NCBI RefSeq assembly: GCF_020181615.1
Contig: NZ_CP084029.1
Coordinates: forward strand, 1,014,856-1,078,855
Source of the DNA: [Mycobacterium] crassicus
Lineage (GTDB): Bacteria; Actinomycetota; Actinomycetes; Mycobacteriales; Mycobacteriaceae
Direction of reading: 5' to 3'
DNA length: 64,000 nucleotides
Shown piece by piece: positions 45,518-54,670 of this stretch. The notes beneath the pieces were generated by a model that was given only the letters and a program-made list of their open reading frames with translations, was not told the origin of the DNA and made no database searches. Positions within the stretch are counted from its first letter, which is position 1; each line of letters begins with the position of its first letter. The position numbers and the translations under genes are program-made.

Positions 45518-45531
45518 ACATATTCATATGT
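45518..45531. promoter_or_regulatory. Candidate NmtR operator
   Basis: ACATAT-TC-ATATGT inverted repeat, with outer GAACATA (45496) and TATGTTC (45527) extending the symmetry. AT-rich palindromes with ATATTCATAT character suit ArsR-family readers. It lies between the divergent nmtR and ctpJ starts. Confidence 0.6.
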
Positions 45532-45574
45532 TCTGATGTGCCCGGGATCGGTTCCGACGTTCGGGAGGTGGGCT

Positions 45575-47545
45575 ATGGCCGTGGCGACTCCTGTGTCGGC
45601 GCGCTCGGTTGCGACGGCGCATGTGGTGCCGGTGCGCCGCACCCGGTTATTCGCCCTTCCGGAAATGCGTTGGGCCGCAGTGGCCCTGGTGCTGTTCCTG
45701 GCGGGCTTGGCGGTGCAGTTGACCAGCGGGCCGCCCGCGGTGTGGTGGGGGATGTACCTGGCGTGCCTGGCGGCCGGTGGGTGGGAACCGGGATTGGCCG
45801 GCCTGACAGCGTTGCGCGACAAGACCCTCGACGTGGATCTGTTGATGGTCGCGGCGGCGATCGGTGCCGCGAGCATCGGGCAGGTCACCGATGGTGCGCT
45901 GCTGATCGTCATCTTCGCGACGTCCGGCGCGTTGGAGGCGCTGGCCACCGCCAGGACCGAGGACTCCGTGCGGGGTCTGCTGGACCTGGCGCCGGATTCG
46001 GCCGTCCGGATCACCGCGGAGGGTGATGAGCAGACCGTTCAGGTCACCGACCTCGATGTGGGCGATGTCCTGTTGGTGCGCCCGGGTGAGCGGATCGCCG
46101 CCGATGCCATCGTGATCTCCGGTGGCAGCGAGATCGACCAGGCCACCATCACCGGTGAGCCACTGCCGGTGGACAAGACGGTCGGCGACGAGGTGTTCGC
46201 CGGAACTCTCAACGGCACTGGAACACTGCGCATTCGGGTCGACCGCCGGGCGGGGGAGTCCGTCGTCGCCCGCATCGCCACCCTGGTCGAGCAGGCCAGC
46301 CAGACCAAGGCGCGCACCCAGCTGTTCATCGAAAAGGTCGAGCAGCGCTACTCGATCGGCATGGTGACCGTCACCCTCGCGGTGTTCGCAGTACCGTTGC
46401 TGGCCGGGGAACCGCTGCAGCGCGCACTGTTGCGGGCCATGACGTTCATGATCGTCGCCTCACCGTGCGCAGTCGTTCTGGCCACCATGCCGCCGTTGCT
46501 GGCCGCGATCGCCAACGCCGGACGCCACGGGGTGCTCGCCAAATCCGCGGTCGTGATGGAACAACTCGGCGCCACCACCGTGATCGCGTTCGACAAGACC
46601 GGAACCCTGACCCGAGGGACGCCTGAACTCGCCGAAATCCACTGCGTCGATCAGCAATTCACCGAAGAATCGCTCTTATGTCTCGCCGCGGCGGCAGAGC
46701 ATCCCAGCGAGCACCCGTTGGCATCGGCGATCGTGCGGGCCGCCCGCGCCCGCAGTCTGGACCTTCCCGCCGCCGATCGGTTCACCGCCCATCCAGGTCG
46801 CGGCGTCACCGCCGAAGTCGACGGCCACGTAGTCGGGGTCGCATCCCCGGCCGCTGTGCTGTCGGGACCGGCTCACACCGCGAAGGTCGCCGAGGTGACC
46901 GCGGCCGTCGACGAGCTGCAGCGGCGTGGCCACACCGCGGTGATCGTGACGTGCGACGGAACGGCGGCCGGGGTATTGGGCCTCACCGATCAGCTGCGCC
47001 CCGAAGCCGCCGTTTCGGTCGAAGGCGCCCGTCGGCTCACCGGTCGCACGCCGGTGCTGTTGACCGGCGACAACCAGGCCGCCGCGGACCGGCTGGCGGC
47101 CGAGGTCGGGATCACCGATGTGCGCGCCGGACTGTTGCCCGAAGCCAAGGTTGCCGCGGTGAAACAGCTGCAAGCGGCCGGCGCCAACGTCACCGTGGTC
47201 GGCGACGGTATCAATGACGCCCCCGCCCTTGCCGCCGCCCACGCCGGTATCGCGATGGGCGGGGCAGGCTCGGACCTGACCTTGCAGACCGCCGATGCGG
47301 TCGTGGTCCGTGACGACCTCACCACGATCCCCGCCGTCATCGCCCTGTCCCGTAGAGCGCGCCGGGTGGTCACCGCCAACCTCGTCATCGCGGCCACCTT
47401 CATCACCGCCCTGGTCCTCTGGGATCTGATCGGGGAGCTGCCGCTGCCGCTCGGTGTCGCGGGGCACGAAGGGTCCACCATCATCGTCGGACTCAACGGC
47501 CTACGCCTGCTGCGGCGCAGTGCGTGGCGTCCGATCAGCACATGA
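45575..47545 (+). CDS. ctpJ: CtpJ-like nickel/cobalt P1B-type ATPase
   Basis: 656 residues from ATG 45575, with GGGAGGTGG upstream; an upstream ATG at 45512 lies in the operator. Metal-transport motif SPC at residues 296-298 (VASPCAVVLATMP) without the CPC of copper pumps, DKTGTLTRG with Asp340, TGEP, GDGINDAPALAAA. No N-terminal heavy-metal domain, as in the cobalt/nickel P1B-4 class. Beside nmtR it should export Co(II)/Ni(II). The next gene overlaps its stop (ATGA). Confidence 0.92.
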   Translation: MAVATPVSARSVATAHVVPVRRTRLFALPEMRWAAVALVLFLAGLAVQLTSGPPAVWWGMYLACLAAGGWEPGLAGLTALRDKTLDVDLLMVAAAIGAASIGQVTDGALLIVIFATSGALEALATARTEDSVRGLLDLAPDSAVRITAEGDEQTVQVTDLDVGDVLLVRPGERIAADAIVISGGSEIDQATITGEPLPVDKTVGDEVFAGTLNGTGTLRIRVDRRAGESVVARIATLVEQASQTKARTQLFIEKVEQRYSIGMVTVTLAVFAVPLLAGEPLQRALLRAMTFMIVASPCAVVLATMPPLLAAIANAGRHGVLAKSAVVMEQLGATTVIAFDKTGTLTRGTPELAEIHCVDQQFTEESLLCLAAAAEHPSEHPLASAIVRAARARSLDLPAADRFTAHPGRGVTAEVDGHVVGVASPAAVLSGPAHTAKVAEVTAAVDELQRRGHTAVIVTCDGTAAGVLGLTDQLRPEAAVSVEGARRLTGRTPVLLTGDNQAAADRLAAEVGITDVRAGLLPEAKVAAVKQLQAAGANVTVVGDGINDAPALAAAHAGIAMGGAGSDLTLQTADAVVVRDDLTTIPAVIALSRRARRVVTANLVIAATFITALVLWDLIGELPLPLGVAGHEGSTIIVGLNGLRLLRRSAWRPIST

Positions 47546-48459
47546 TCGGACTCGTTGTCGTCTCCGTGATGTGGGGCAGCACCGCGACATTGGTCAAGAT
47601 CGCCCTCGGCGGGGCTTCGCCGCTGTATGTCACTGCGGCCCGGGTCATCACCAGCACCCTGGTCCTGCTGCCTATCGCGTGGCACCGCTTGCGCCGCAAC
47701 CCCTCCCGGGTCCGGGCCACGCGGGAGAACATCCGGCACCTGATGGTCCTGTCCATCGTGTTGGTGCTGGCGCCCTACGCATTGGTCTCTTGGGGCCAGC
47801 AGTACGTCACCGCGAGCCTGGCCTCGGTTCTCAACGCCACCATCCCGCTGTGGACGATCATCTTCGCGGCCCTGCACACAAGTACGCCGCCGCGGCGACG
47901 CCAAGCCATCGGCATCGTCACCGGTCTGGCCGGCGTCGTCATCCTGGTCGGGTTGCACCCGTCCGATCTACAGGCCGACACGCTGCTCGCCGTCGCGGCA
48001 CTGTCGGTGGCGTCGGCCTCGCGTGGTTTCGGCTACCTCTATCTGCACCACAATGTCTCGCAGCTGCCGCCCCTGCAGATCGCCGCCACCACCCAGTGCA
48101 TGGCCGCCGCCATGCTGCTGCCGGTTCTCGCTGATACCGGGGGACAGGCGTTCACGCCCGGCACCGTCGGCGCGTTGGTCGCTCTGGGGGTGATCGCGAC
48201 GGCCGGAGCACAATTACTGAACTACCACAACATCTCCCGGCTCGGTCCGACCACCGCGTCCTTGTCGACCTACCTGATCTCGATCTTCGGCGTCATCATC
48301 GCGGTGGTCGGCCTCGGCGAGGCCCTCACGGCCCAGATCATCGTCGGAACCGCAGTGATCCTCGGCTCCGTCACGCTGGCCTACCGCCGCGACCCCACGC
48401 CTCAGGTGTCGGGTCACCAACCGGCGTCATCAGACCCGACTACAGTCTCGGATCGGTGA
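47542..48459 (+). CDS. EamA/DMT-superfamily transporter
   Basis: 305 residues, about ten hydrophobic helices in two homologous halves (GLVVVSVMWGSTATLVKIAL; ATIPLWTIIFAAL; YLISIFGVIIAVVGLGEAL), the EamA drug/metabolite transporter pattern. ATG 47542 overlaps the ctpJ stop by four bases; GTG 47524 would overlap by 22. Translational coupling to ctpJ hints at a metal-related or shared stress role, but the substrate cannot be told. Confidence 0.9.
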   Translation: MIGLVVVSVMWGSTATLVKIALGGASPLYVTAARVITSTLVLLPIAWHRLRRNPSRVRATRENIRHLMVLSIVLVLAPYALVSWGQQYVTASLASVLNATIPLWTIIFAALHTSTPPRRRQAIGIVTGLAGVVILVGLHPSDLQADTLLAVAALSVASASRGFGYLYLHHNVSQLPPLQIAATTQCMAAAMLLPVLADTGGQAFTPGTVGALVALGVIATAGAQLLNYHNISRLGPTTASLSTYLISIFGVIIAVVGLGEALTAQIIVGTAVILGSVTLAYRRDPTPQVSGHQPASSDPTTVSDR

Positions 48460-48465
48460 TATCAG

Positions 48466-48873
48466 GTGCCGTGGTGGCTTGACTTGCTGATCGGCCTCGC
48501 CGCGGCTATCGGTGCCGGGTGGCTCGCGCTCGGCGGGGCGCTGGCAGTCCAGCGGCCGCGCGGCCGGCTGTTGGGTGAGACGCTGCGGATCCTGCCCGAC
48601 ATGATCCGGCTCCTACGCCGATTGGCGACGGATCGCAGCCTTCCCCGCGCGGTCCGGATCCGGCTCTGGCTGTTGCTGATCTACCTGGCATCGCCGATCG
48701 ACATCATCCCGGATTTCATCCCGATACTCGGCTACGCCGACGACGCGATCATCGCCGTCGTCGTCCTCCGAAGCATTGTGCGACGGGCCGGTATCGATAC
48801 GGTGCGCGCGCGGTGGCCGGGAAGTGCGGACGGCTTTGCGGCGCTCACTCGAATCATCGGCCTCACCGAATGA
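48466..48873 (+). CDS. DUF1232 (YkvA-like) membrane protein
   Basis: 135 residues from GTG 48466. An N-terminal helix (LDLLIGLAAAIGAGWLALGG) precedes the DUF1232 signature YLASPIDIIPDFIPILGYADDAIIA. Family function is unknown. It lies six bases after the DMT transporter stop and is probably the last gene of the ctpJ transcript. Confidence 0.88.
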   Translation: MPWWLDLLIGLAAAIGAGWLALGGALAVQRPRGRLLGETLRILPDMIRLLRRLATDRSLPRAVRIRLWLLLIYLASPIDIIPDFIPILGYADDAIIAVVVLRSIVRRAGIDTVRARWPGSADGFAALTRIIGLTE

Positions 48874-48951
48874 TGGGGCACGCGGCCTGATCCGCAGCGG
48901 CGTGGGGTGCCACAATCGAACCGGCCGCTTCCCACCCCTCCAGGAGAGACA

Positions 48952-50163
48952 ATGACGTTCTCGGTAGAACTCAGTGACGACGTGATCGAGTTGCGGGACT
49001 GGGTGCACCAGTTCGCCGCCGACGTCGTTCGCCCGGCCGCCGCCGAGTGGGATGAGCGTGAGGAGACACCGTGGCCGGTAATTCAAGAGGCCGCCAAAGT
49101 CGGTCTGTACTCGCCCGAAATGTTCGCCACCCAGGCCGCCGAACCGAGCGGAATCGGCATGCTGACGCTGTTCGAGGAGCTGTTCTGGGGTGACGCCGGC
49201 ATCGCGCTGTCGATTCTGGGTACCGGGTTGGCGGCAGCGGCCCTGGCGGGCAACGGAACTCCCGAGCAGCTGGGCCAGTGGCTGCCGGAGATGTTCGGCA
49301 CCGCCGATGACCCCAAGCTCGGGGCGTTCTGCTCCTCGGAGCCCGACGCCGGCTCGGACGTCGGCGCGATCCGGACCCGCGCCCGCTTCGACGAGGCGAC
49401 CCGCGAATGGGTGCTCAACGGCACCAAGACCTGGGCCACCAACGGTGGCATCGCCAACGTGCACATCGTGGTCGCCTCGGTCTATCCCGAGCTCGGCTCG
49501 CGCGGACAGACCAGCTTCGTGATCCCGCCCGGCACCCCGGGCCTGGCGCAGGGCCAGAAGTTCAAGAAGCACGGCATCCGGGCCTCGCACACCGCCGAGA
49601 TCGTCCTGGACAACGTCCGTCTGCCCGAGGACATGATCCTCGGTGGCCGGGAGAAGTTCGAGGAGCGCGTCGCCCGGGTCAAGTCCGGTGCGTCGGCCGG
49701 AGGACAGGCGGCGATGAAGACCTTTGAGCGCACCCGCCCGACCGTCGGTGCGATGGCGGTCGGTGTGGCCCGCGCCGCCTACGAGTACGCCCTCGACTAC
49801 GCCTGCCAGCGTGAGCAGTTCGGTCGCAAGATCGGCGAGTTCCAGGCTGTTGCGTTCAAGCTGGCCGACATGAAGAGCCGTATCGACGCCGCCCGGCTCC
49901 TGGTGTGGCGGGCCGGCTGGATGGGACGCAACAACAAGGCCTTCGACAACGCGGAGGGCTCGATGGCCAAGCTGTTCGCCAGCGAGACCGCCGTGTACGT
50001 CACCGACGAGGCGATCCAGATCCTCGGCGGCAACGGCTACACCCGCGACTACCCGGTCGAGCGGATGCACCGCGACGCCAAGATCTTCACCATCTTCGAG
50101 GGCACCAGTGAGATTCAGCGACTGGTCATCGCCCGGGCGCTGACAGGTCTGCCGCTGCGTTAG
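48952..50163 (+). CDS. Acyl-CoA dehydrogenase
   Basis: 403 residues from ATG 48952 after AGGAGAG. Motifs: [40 protein letters not shown] and [17 protein letters not shown] with the usual catalytic Glu. Substrate class not resolvable. Its TAG stop overlaps the TAA stop of the convergent DUF1348 gene by two bases. Confidence 0.93.
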   Translation: MTFSVELSDDVIELRDWVHQFAADVVRPAAAEWDEREETPWPVIQEAAKVGLYSPEMFATQAAEPSGIGMLTLFEELFWGDAGIALSILGTGLAAAALAGNGTPEQLGQWLPEMFGTADDPKLGAFCSSEPDAGSDVGAIRTRARFDEATREWVLNGTKTWATNGGIANVHIVVASVYPELGSRGQTSFVIPPGTPGLAQGQKFKKHGIRASHTAEIVLDNVRLPEDMILGGREKFEERVARVKSGASAGGQAAMKTFERTRPTVGAMAVGVARAAYEYALDYACQREQFGRKIGEFQAVAFKLADMKSRIDAARLLVWRAGWMGRNNKAFDNAEGSMAKLFASETAVYVTDEAIQILGGNGYTRDYPVERMHRDAKIFTIFEGTSEIQRLVIARALTGLPLR

Positions 50164-50621
50164 TGCAGCGGGATCTCCTGCCCGCGCTCCGACTCCGGCC
50201 TAGGTCCGAAAAATCGGCGGTCGGCGGCATCGATGGGGACATCGTTGATGCTGGCCTCGCGGCGGCGCATCAGCCCGTGGTCGTCGAACTCCCAGAGTTC
50301 GTTGCCGTAGCTGCGGTACCACTGCCCGGCGGCATCGTGGGATTCGTATTGGAACCGGACCCCGATACGGTTCCCGCGAAACCCCCACAGGCTCTTGCGA
50401 AGCGCGTAGTCGAGTTCGCGTTCCCACTTGGCGGTGAGGAACTCGACGATCGCCGCACGCCCGGTGATGAACTGGTCGCGGTTGCGCCACACCGAATCCG
50501 GCGTGTAGGCCAGGCTGACGGCGTGCGGGTCGCGGGTGTTCCAGGCGTCCTCGGCCGCCTGCACCTTCTGTAGCGCGCCGTCCAGATCGAACGGCGGAAC
50601 AGGCGGTCGGTGCTCAGGCAT
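50160..50621 (-). CDS. DUF1348 (NTF2-like) protein
   Basis: 153 residues from ATG 50621, with AGGAGG upstream. Highly typical of PF07080: [78 protein letters not shown]. An NTF2-like fold that may bind a small ligand; no enzyme activity established. Follows the SDR gene by 11 bp in one operon. Confidence 0.9.
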   Translation of the reverse strand: MPEHRPPVPPFDLDGALQKVQAAEDAWNTRDPHAVSLAYTPDSVWRNRDQFITGRAAIVEFLTAKWERELDYALRKSLWGFRGNRIGVRFQYESHDAAGQWYRSYGNELWEFDDHGLMRRREASINDVPIDAADRRFFGPRPESERGQEIPLH

Positions 50622-50632
50622 GGTGGGTCCTC

Positions 50633-51373
50633 CTATCCGGCGGTTTTCCCATTGTCGGTCATGTACACCGCCCCGTGCACCGCGGTCGCGGCATCGCTGG
50701 CCAGAAACGCGATCACCTCGGCGACATCGGCCGGTGAGCTCATGCCGCGCGGTGAGGCCACCCGCATGATCAGGTTGACGTCGGCGCCCTCGGGTAGCTG
50801 GAAGTTCGTCACCTGCGGGGTCAGCATCCCGCCCGGGCACACGGCGTTGACCCGCAGCTTCTCCGCGGTGAATTCGACGGCCAGCGACCGGGTGAGGCCG
50901 ACGAGGCCGTGCTTGGCCGCGCAGTAGCCCGCCGAGTACGCCTGGCCCTCCACCCCGGCGATCGAGGCGACGTTGACGATGTTGCCGGCGGTCTCCAGTA
51001 GGTGAGGCAGCGCGGCGCGGCACAGGAAAAACGGGCCGTTGAGGTTGACCGCCAGGTCGTGGGCCCACTCGTCGTCGGTGACAGCCAGGGTGTGGCGCAT
51101 CTGGTGGGCGCCGGCGACATTGACCAGGACATCGAGCCGCCCGAACCGCTCGACGCACTGCTGGACCGCCGCCGAGCAGTCCGCCGCCGTGCTGATGTCG
51201 GTGGGGGCGTAGTGCCCGCCGGGTACCTCGGCGAAAACCGTGGCCAGCCGTTCGGCGTCACGGGCCAGCCCGAACACCGTCGCGCCGCGCCGGGCCAACA
51301 GCTGGGCCGTAGCCGCGCCCAGGCCCGACGAGGCGCCGGTCACCAGCGCCACTTTGCCTGACAGATCAGTCAT
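50633..51373 (-). CDS. Short-chain dehydrogenase/reductase
   Basis: 246 residues from ATG 51373, preceded by GGAGAG. Cofactor motif TGASSGLG, structural NVAG, catalytic Ser in VASIAG and Tyr/Lys in YCAAK. Classical SDR. Substrate unknown. First gene of an operon with the DUF1348 protein and divergent from another SDR at 51434. Confidence 0.92.
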   Translation of the reverse strand: MTDLSGKVALVTGASSGLGAATAQLLARRGATVFGLARDAERLATVFAEVPGGHYAPTDISTAADCSAAVQQCVERFGRLDVLVNVAGAHQMRHTLAVTDDEWAHDLAVNLNGPFFLCRAALPHLLETAGNIVNVASIAGVEGQAYSAGYCAAKHGLVGLTRSLAVEFTAEKLRVNAVCPGGMLTPQVTNFQLPEGADVNLIMRVASPRGMSSPADVAEVIAFLASDAATAVHGAVYMTDNGKTAG

Positions 51374-51433
51374 TTCGACTCTCCGTATCACCCAGTCGAC
51401 CGGCACTGGGGCGCAGCCGTATACCGTCCAGTT

Positions 51434-52285
51434 ATGGCTTCAGTATCGGTGATCACCGGCGGGGCGGGCGGCATGGGCCTGGCGACGGCCAAGATCATGG
51501 GTCGCGATCACACGGTGGTGCTGTGCGATGTCCGGCAGGATCGGCTCGATGCGGCCCAGGCCGCGCTCAACGATCTCGGCATCACCTCGACCATCGTCAA
51601 CTGTGATGTCACCGACCGTGACGCGGTCGCCGGACTGTTCGAGACCGCATCCGGCCTCGGCACGCTGGCGTCGGTGATCCACACCGCGGGCGTCGGCCCG
51701 AGCACGGGTGACGCCGAGTTCGTCATGCGGACCAACGCGTACGGCACCATCGTCGTCGATGAGGCGTTCTACGCCCGCGCCGCGGAGGGCGCCGTGATCG
51801 TCAACGTGGCCTCGATGTCGGCGTACCTGCTGCCCGACAAGATCATCCCCACCGGGCAGTTCCCGCTGGCGCTGAGCGATGGCGACGCCTTCGTGGCGGC
51901 GATGACGACGCACTGCAACCACGCTCCCGAAAAGGCGCGTTCGGGCTTCTCTTACACCGTCAGCAAGGCGTTCGTGAAGTGGTACACCGAGTCGCAGTCC
52001 GAACGATTCAGCGGTCGTGGACTGCGGATCGTCTCGGTGTCGCCGGGCAACGTCGACACCGAATTGGGCCGGCGGGAAGAGCAGGCCGGGGTCGGCGCGA
52101 TGATGCCCGATGCGCTGGTCCCGCGGTGGGGCACTCCCGAGGAGATGGCCGAGCTGTTCGCCTTCTGCGCCGGCGACAAGTGTGGCTACCTGCACGGCGC
52201 CGACCTGCTCGCCGACGGGGGAGTGGTTGCCTCGATGCGCGAACGCGCGAGGGTGGCCGCCGACAACAAGCCCGCCAACAACTGA
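51434..52285 (+). CDS. Short-chain dehydrogenase/reductase, extended form
   Basis: 283 residues. TGGAGGMG cofactor loop, acidic residue in LCDVRQDRL (NAD preferred), catalytic Ser in VASMSAYL, Tyr/Lys in YTVSKAF. A 40-residue insertion (LPDKIIPTGQFPLALSDGDAFVAAMTTHCNH) separates Ser and Tyr, longer than in classical SDRs. Only 60 bp from the divergent SDR, which suggests shared control. Substrate unknown. Confidence 0.9.
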   Translation: MASVSVITGGAGGMGLATAKIMGRDHTVVLCDVRQDRLDAAQAALNDLGITSTIVNCDVTDRDAVAGLFETASGLGTLASVIHTAGVGPSTGDAEFVMRTNAYGTIVVDEAFYARAAEGAVIVNVASMSAYLLPDKIIPTGQFPLALSDGDAFVAAMTTHCNHAPEKARSGFSYTVSKAFVKWYTESQSERFSGRGLRIVSVSPGNVDTELGRREEQAGVGAMMPDALVPRWGTPEEMAELFAFCAGDKCGYLHGADLLADGGVVASMRERARVAADNKPANN

Positions 52286-52516
52286 GCGGCGCTGGTCGCC
52301 CGGGCATCGGGCGGCGGCGCACGTGGATAGCGTGCCGTTGAGGGCAGGAACGCGAGGCCAACGGCCTAAAACGGCAATCTGAACACCGCGCGGCGACTTG
52401 ACGGCACTATTGACAGGCGACAAGTTCCGCGTTTACCGTGGGGCAAACCTACGGGACCGTAGGTTTGGCCGGGGGGCCAATCGACTTCCCACATGTCGAT
52501 CCGGGATGGAGAGAAC
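52286..52516. promoter_or_regulatory. Desaturase promoter region with perfect palindrome
   Basis: 231 bp between the SDR and the desaturase. CAAACCTACGG (52444-52454) and its exact inverse CCGTAGGTTTG (52457-52467) are separated by two bases. This 24-bp site lies 49 bp before the desaturase ATG, where a TetR-type fatty-acid regulator (for example the mycobacterial desaturase regulator MadR) would bind. TTGACAGG at 52410 could be a -35 box. Confidence 0.7.
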
Positions 52517-53437
52517 ATGACCAATGTCCAGACGGCGCTGTTGCATGAGCTGGAGCCGATTGTCGAGCAGAACCTCAATCGCCACCTCAAGGCCGCCAAG
52601 CCGTGGCTTCCGCACGACTACGTGCCGTGGAGCAAGGGCCGCGACTTCGCGTTCCTCGGTGGCGAGGACTGGGTTCCCGAAGACTCGCCGCTGGACCCGG
52701 TCGCCAAGGCTGCGCTGCTGGTCAACCTGCTGACCGAGGACAACCTGCCTTCGTACCACCGCGAGATCGCCACCCGCTTCAGCCGCGACGGCGCCTGGGG
52801 AACCTGGGTCGGGCAGTGGACGGCCGAGGAGGGCCGCCACAGCATCGCGCTGCGCGACTACCTCGTGGTGACCCGCGGCATCGACCCGGTCAACCTCGAG
52901 AACATGCGGATGCAGCACACCATCGCCGGTTACGACTCGGGCGACAAGACGGCGCTGCAGGCGCTGGCGTACGTGTCATTCCAGGAACTCGCCACCCGGG
53001 TGTCGCACCGCAACACCGGCAAAGCCTCCGGCTGCCCACTTGCCGACCAGCTGCTGGCGCGGATCGCCCTGGACGAGAACCTGCACATGGTGTTCTACCG
53101 CAACCTGATGCAGGCGGCCCTGGAAATCGCGCCGGACGAGGCCATGTGCGCCATCCGCGACGAGGTTCTCGGCTTCTCGATGCCCGGCATGAACATGCCC
53201 GGCTTCGCCGACAACGCCCTGCTGATCGCCAAGGCCGGCATCTACGACCTGCGCATCCACCACGACGACGTGGTGCAGCCGGTGCTGCGGTTCTGGAATG
53301 TCTTCGAGCGCGACGACTTCGGTCCCGAGGGCGAGCAGGCGCGCGAGCAGATCGCCGGCTTCCTCGCGATGGTCGATGAGCGGGCCAAGCACTACGAGGA
53401 GAAGGCCAAGGCGCGCGAGAGCGTCCTGAGCTCCTGA
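52517..53437 (+). CDS. Acyl-ACP desaturase (DesA-type)
   Basis: 306 residues from ATG 52517 after GGAGAG. Diiron ligands follow the plant-type stearoyl-ACP desaturase order: Glu in TEDNLPSYH, EEGRH (ExxH), Glu in FQELATRVSH, and DENLH (ExxH). Mycobacterial DesA1/DesA2 insert double bonds in long acyl chains for mycolic acid synthesis; this protein is closer in length to the middle of that group. Soluble, using ferredoxin-type electrons. Controlled probably through the palindrome upstream. Confidence 0.92.
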   Translation: MTNVQTALLHELEPIVEQNLNRHLKAAKPWLPHDYVPWSKGRDFAFLGGEDWVPEDSPLDPVAKAALLVNLLTEDNLPSYHREIATRFSRDGAWGTWVGQWTAEEGRHSIALRDYLVVTRGIDPVNLENMRMQHTIAGYDSGDKTALQALAYVSFQELATRVSHRNTGKASGCPLADQLLARIALDENLHMVFYRNLMQAALEIAPDEAMCAIRDEVLGFSMPGMNMPGFADNALLIAKAGIYDLRIHHDDVVQPVLRFWNVFERDDFGPEGEQAREQIAGFLAMVDERAKHYEEKAKARESVLSS

Positions 53438-53443
53438 ACTCCC

Positions 53444-54670
53444 TCAGCCCGTCACAGTCAGATAGATCAGGACGGCGTTGAGCGCACCGATCACCACGGT
53501 GACGGTCCAGCCCAGGGCTGAGGTCAGTCGCTGGTTGACGTCGGTACCCATCAGCGTCCGGTCGCTGGTCATCCGGACCAGTGGCACCAGCGCGAACGGG
53601 ATGCCGAACGACAGGACCACCTGCGAGATCACCAGTGCTCGGGTGGGGTCGATCCCGATCGCCAGGATCGCCAGCGCCGGGACCAGCGTGATCAGCCGGC
53701 GCACGAGCAGGGGCACCGACACCCGCAACAGGCCCTGCATGATCATCGCCCCGGCGTGAGCGCCCACCGACGTCGAAGCCAGGCCCGAGGCCAGCAGCCC
53801 GAACGCGAAGAACGCTGCGATGGTCGGACCGAGGGCGTCGCCGATGGCTGCGTGTGCGCCCTCGATCGAGTCGGTGCCGTCCCGGCCGGCCAGGTGCGCG
53901 GCGGCCACCACCAGCATGGCCAGGTTCACCGCGCCGGCCACCAGCATCGCCAGGCTGACATCCCAGCGGGTCACCCGCAGCAGGCGCTGTCGCGCTGAGC
54001 CGGGCGCCGGCTGCCCGTGTCGGTCCCGGGCCAGGCCGGAGTGCAGATACACGGCGTGTGGCATGACCGTGGCGCCCAGGATCGCGGTTGCCAGCAGCAC
54101 ACTCTCGGCTCCGTCGAAGCGGGGCAGCAGGCCCTCGGCGACGTGGGTGACCGGCGGCGGCTGCACCACCAGACTGGCCAGGAACCCGATCGCGATGATC
54201 GCCAGCAGCCCGGTCGCCACCCGCTCGAAGGTCCGCGGCCCGCCGCGGTCACCGACGAGCAGCAGTACGACCGACACCGCTCCGGTGATGAGCCCGCCCA
54301 GCACCAGGGGCAGTTCGAAGATCAACTTCAACGCGATGGCGCCGCCCACCACCTCGGCGAGATCGGTTGCCATGGCGACCAATTCGGCCTGCAACCAGTA
54401 GGCGACCCGGGTGGGTCGGCGAGCGGTCATGCCGACCGCCTCGGGCAGCGACAGCCCGGTCACCAGGCCGAGTTTGGCGGAGAGGTACTGCACCAGCCCG
54501 GCCATCACGTTGGCGGTGACGATCACCCAGACCAGCAGGTAGCCGAATTTGGCGCCGGCGCTGACATTGGCGGCGACGTTCCCCGGGTCGACATAGGCGA
54601 TGGCGGCGACGAACGCCGGGCCGAGCAGATACCAGCCCGGCTTTCCCCGTACCGGCTCCGCCTGTGTCAT
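53444..54670 (-). CDS. mntH: Nramp-family Mn(II)/divalent metal transporter
   Basis: 408 residues, eleven likely helices. Metal-site motif DPGNVAANVSAGA in helix 1 and MPHAVYLHS in helix 6, the Nramp hallmarks. It imports Mn(II) and similar ions with protons. The ATG overlaps the stop of the upstream reductase-like gene (TGATG), so the two are coupled. The order SDR, reductase-like, mntH resembles M. tuberculosis Rv0927c-Rv0924c. Confidence 0.93.
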   Translation of the reverse strand: MTQAEPVRGKPGWYLLGPAFVAAIAYVDPGNVAANVSAGAKFGYLLVWVIVTANVMAGLVQYLSAKLGLVTGLSLPEAVGMTARRPTRVAYWLQAELVAMATDLAEVVGGAIALKLIFELPLVLGGLITGAVSVVLLLVGDRGGPRTFERVATGLLAIIAIGFLASLVVQPPPVTHVAEGLLPRFDGAESVLLATAILGATVMPHAVYLHSGLARDRHGQPAPGSARQRLLRVTRWDVSLAMLVAGAVNLAMLVVAAAHLAGRDGTDSIEGAHAAIGDALGPTIAAFFAFGLLASGLASTSVGAHAGAMIMQGLLRVSVPLLVRRLITLVPALAILAIGIDPTRALVISQVVLSFGIPFALVPLVRMTSDRTLMGTDVNQRLTSALGWTVTVVIGALNAVLIYLTVTG

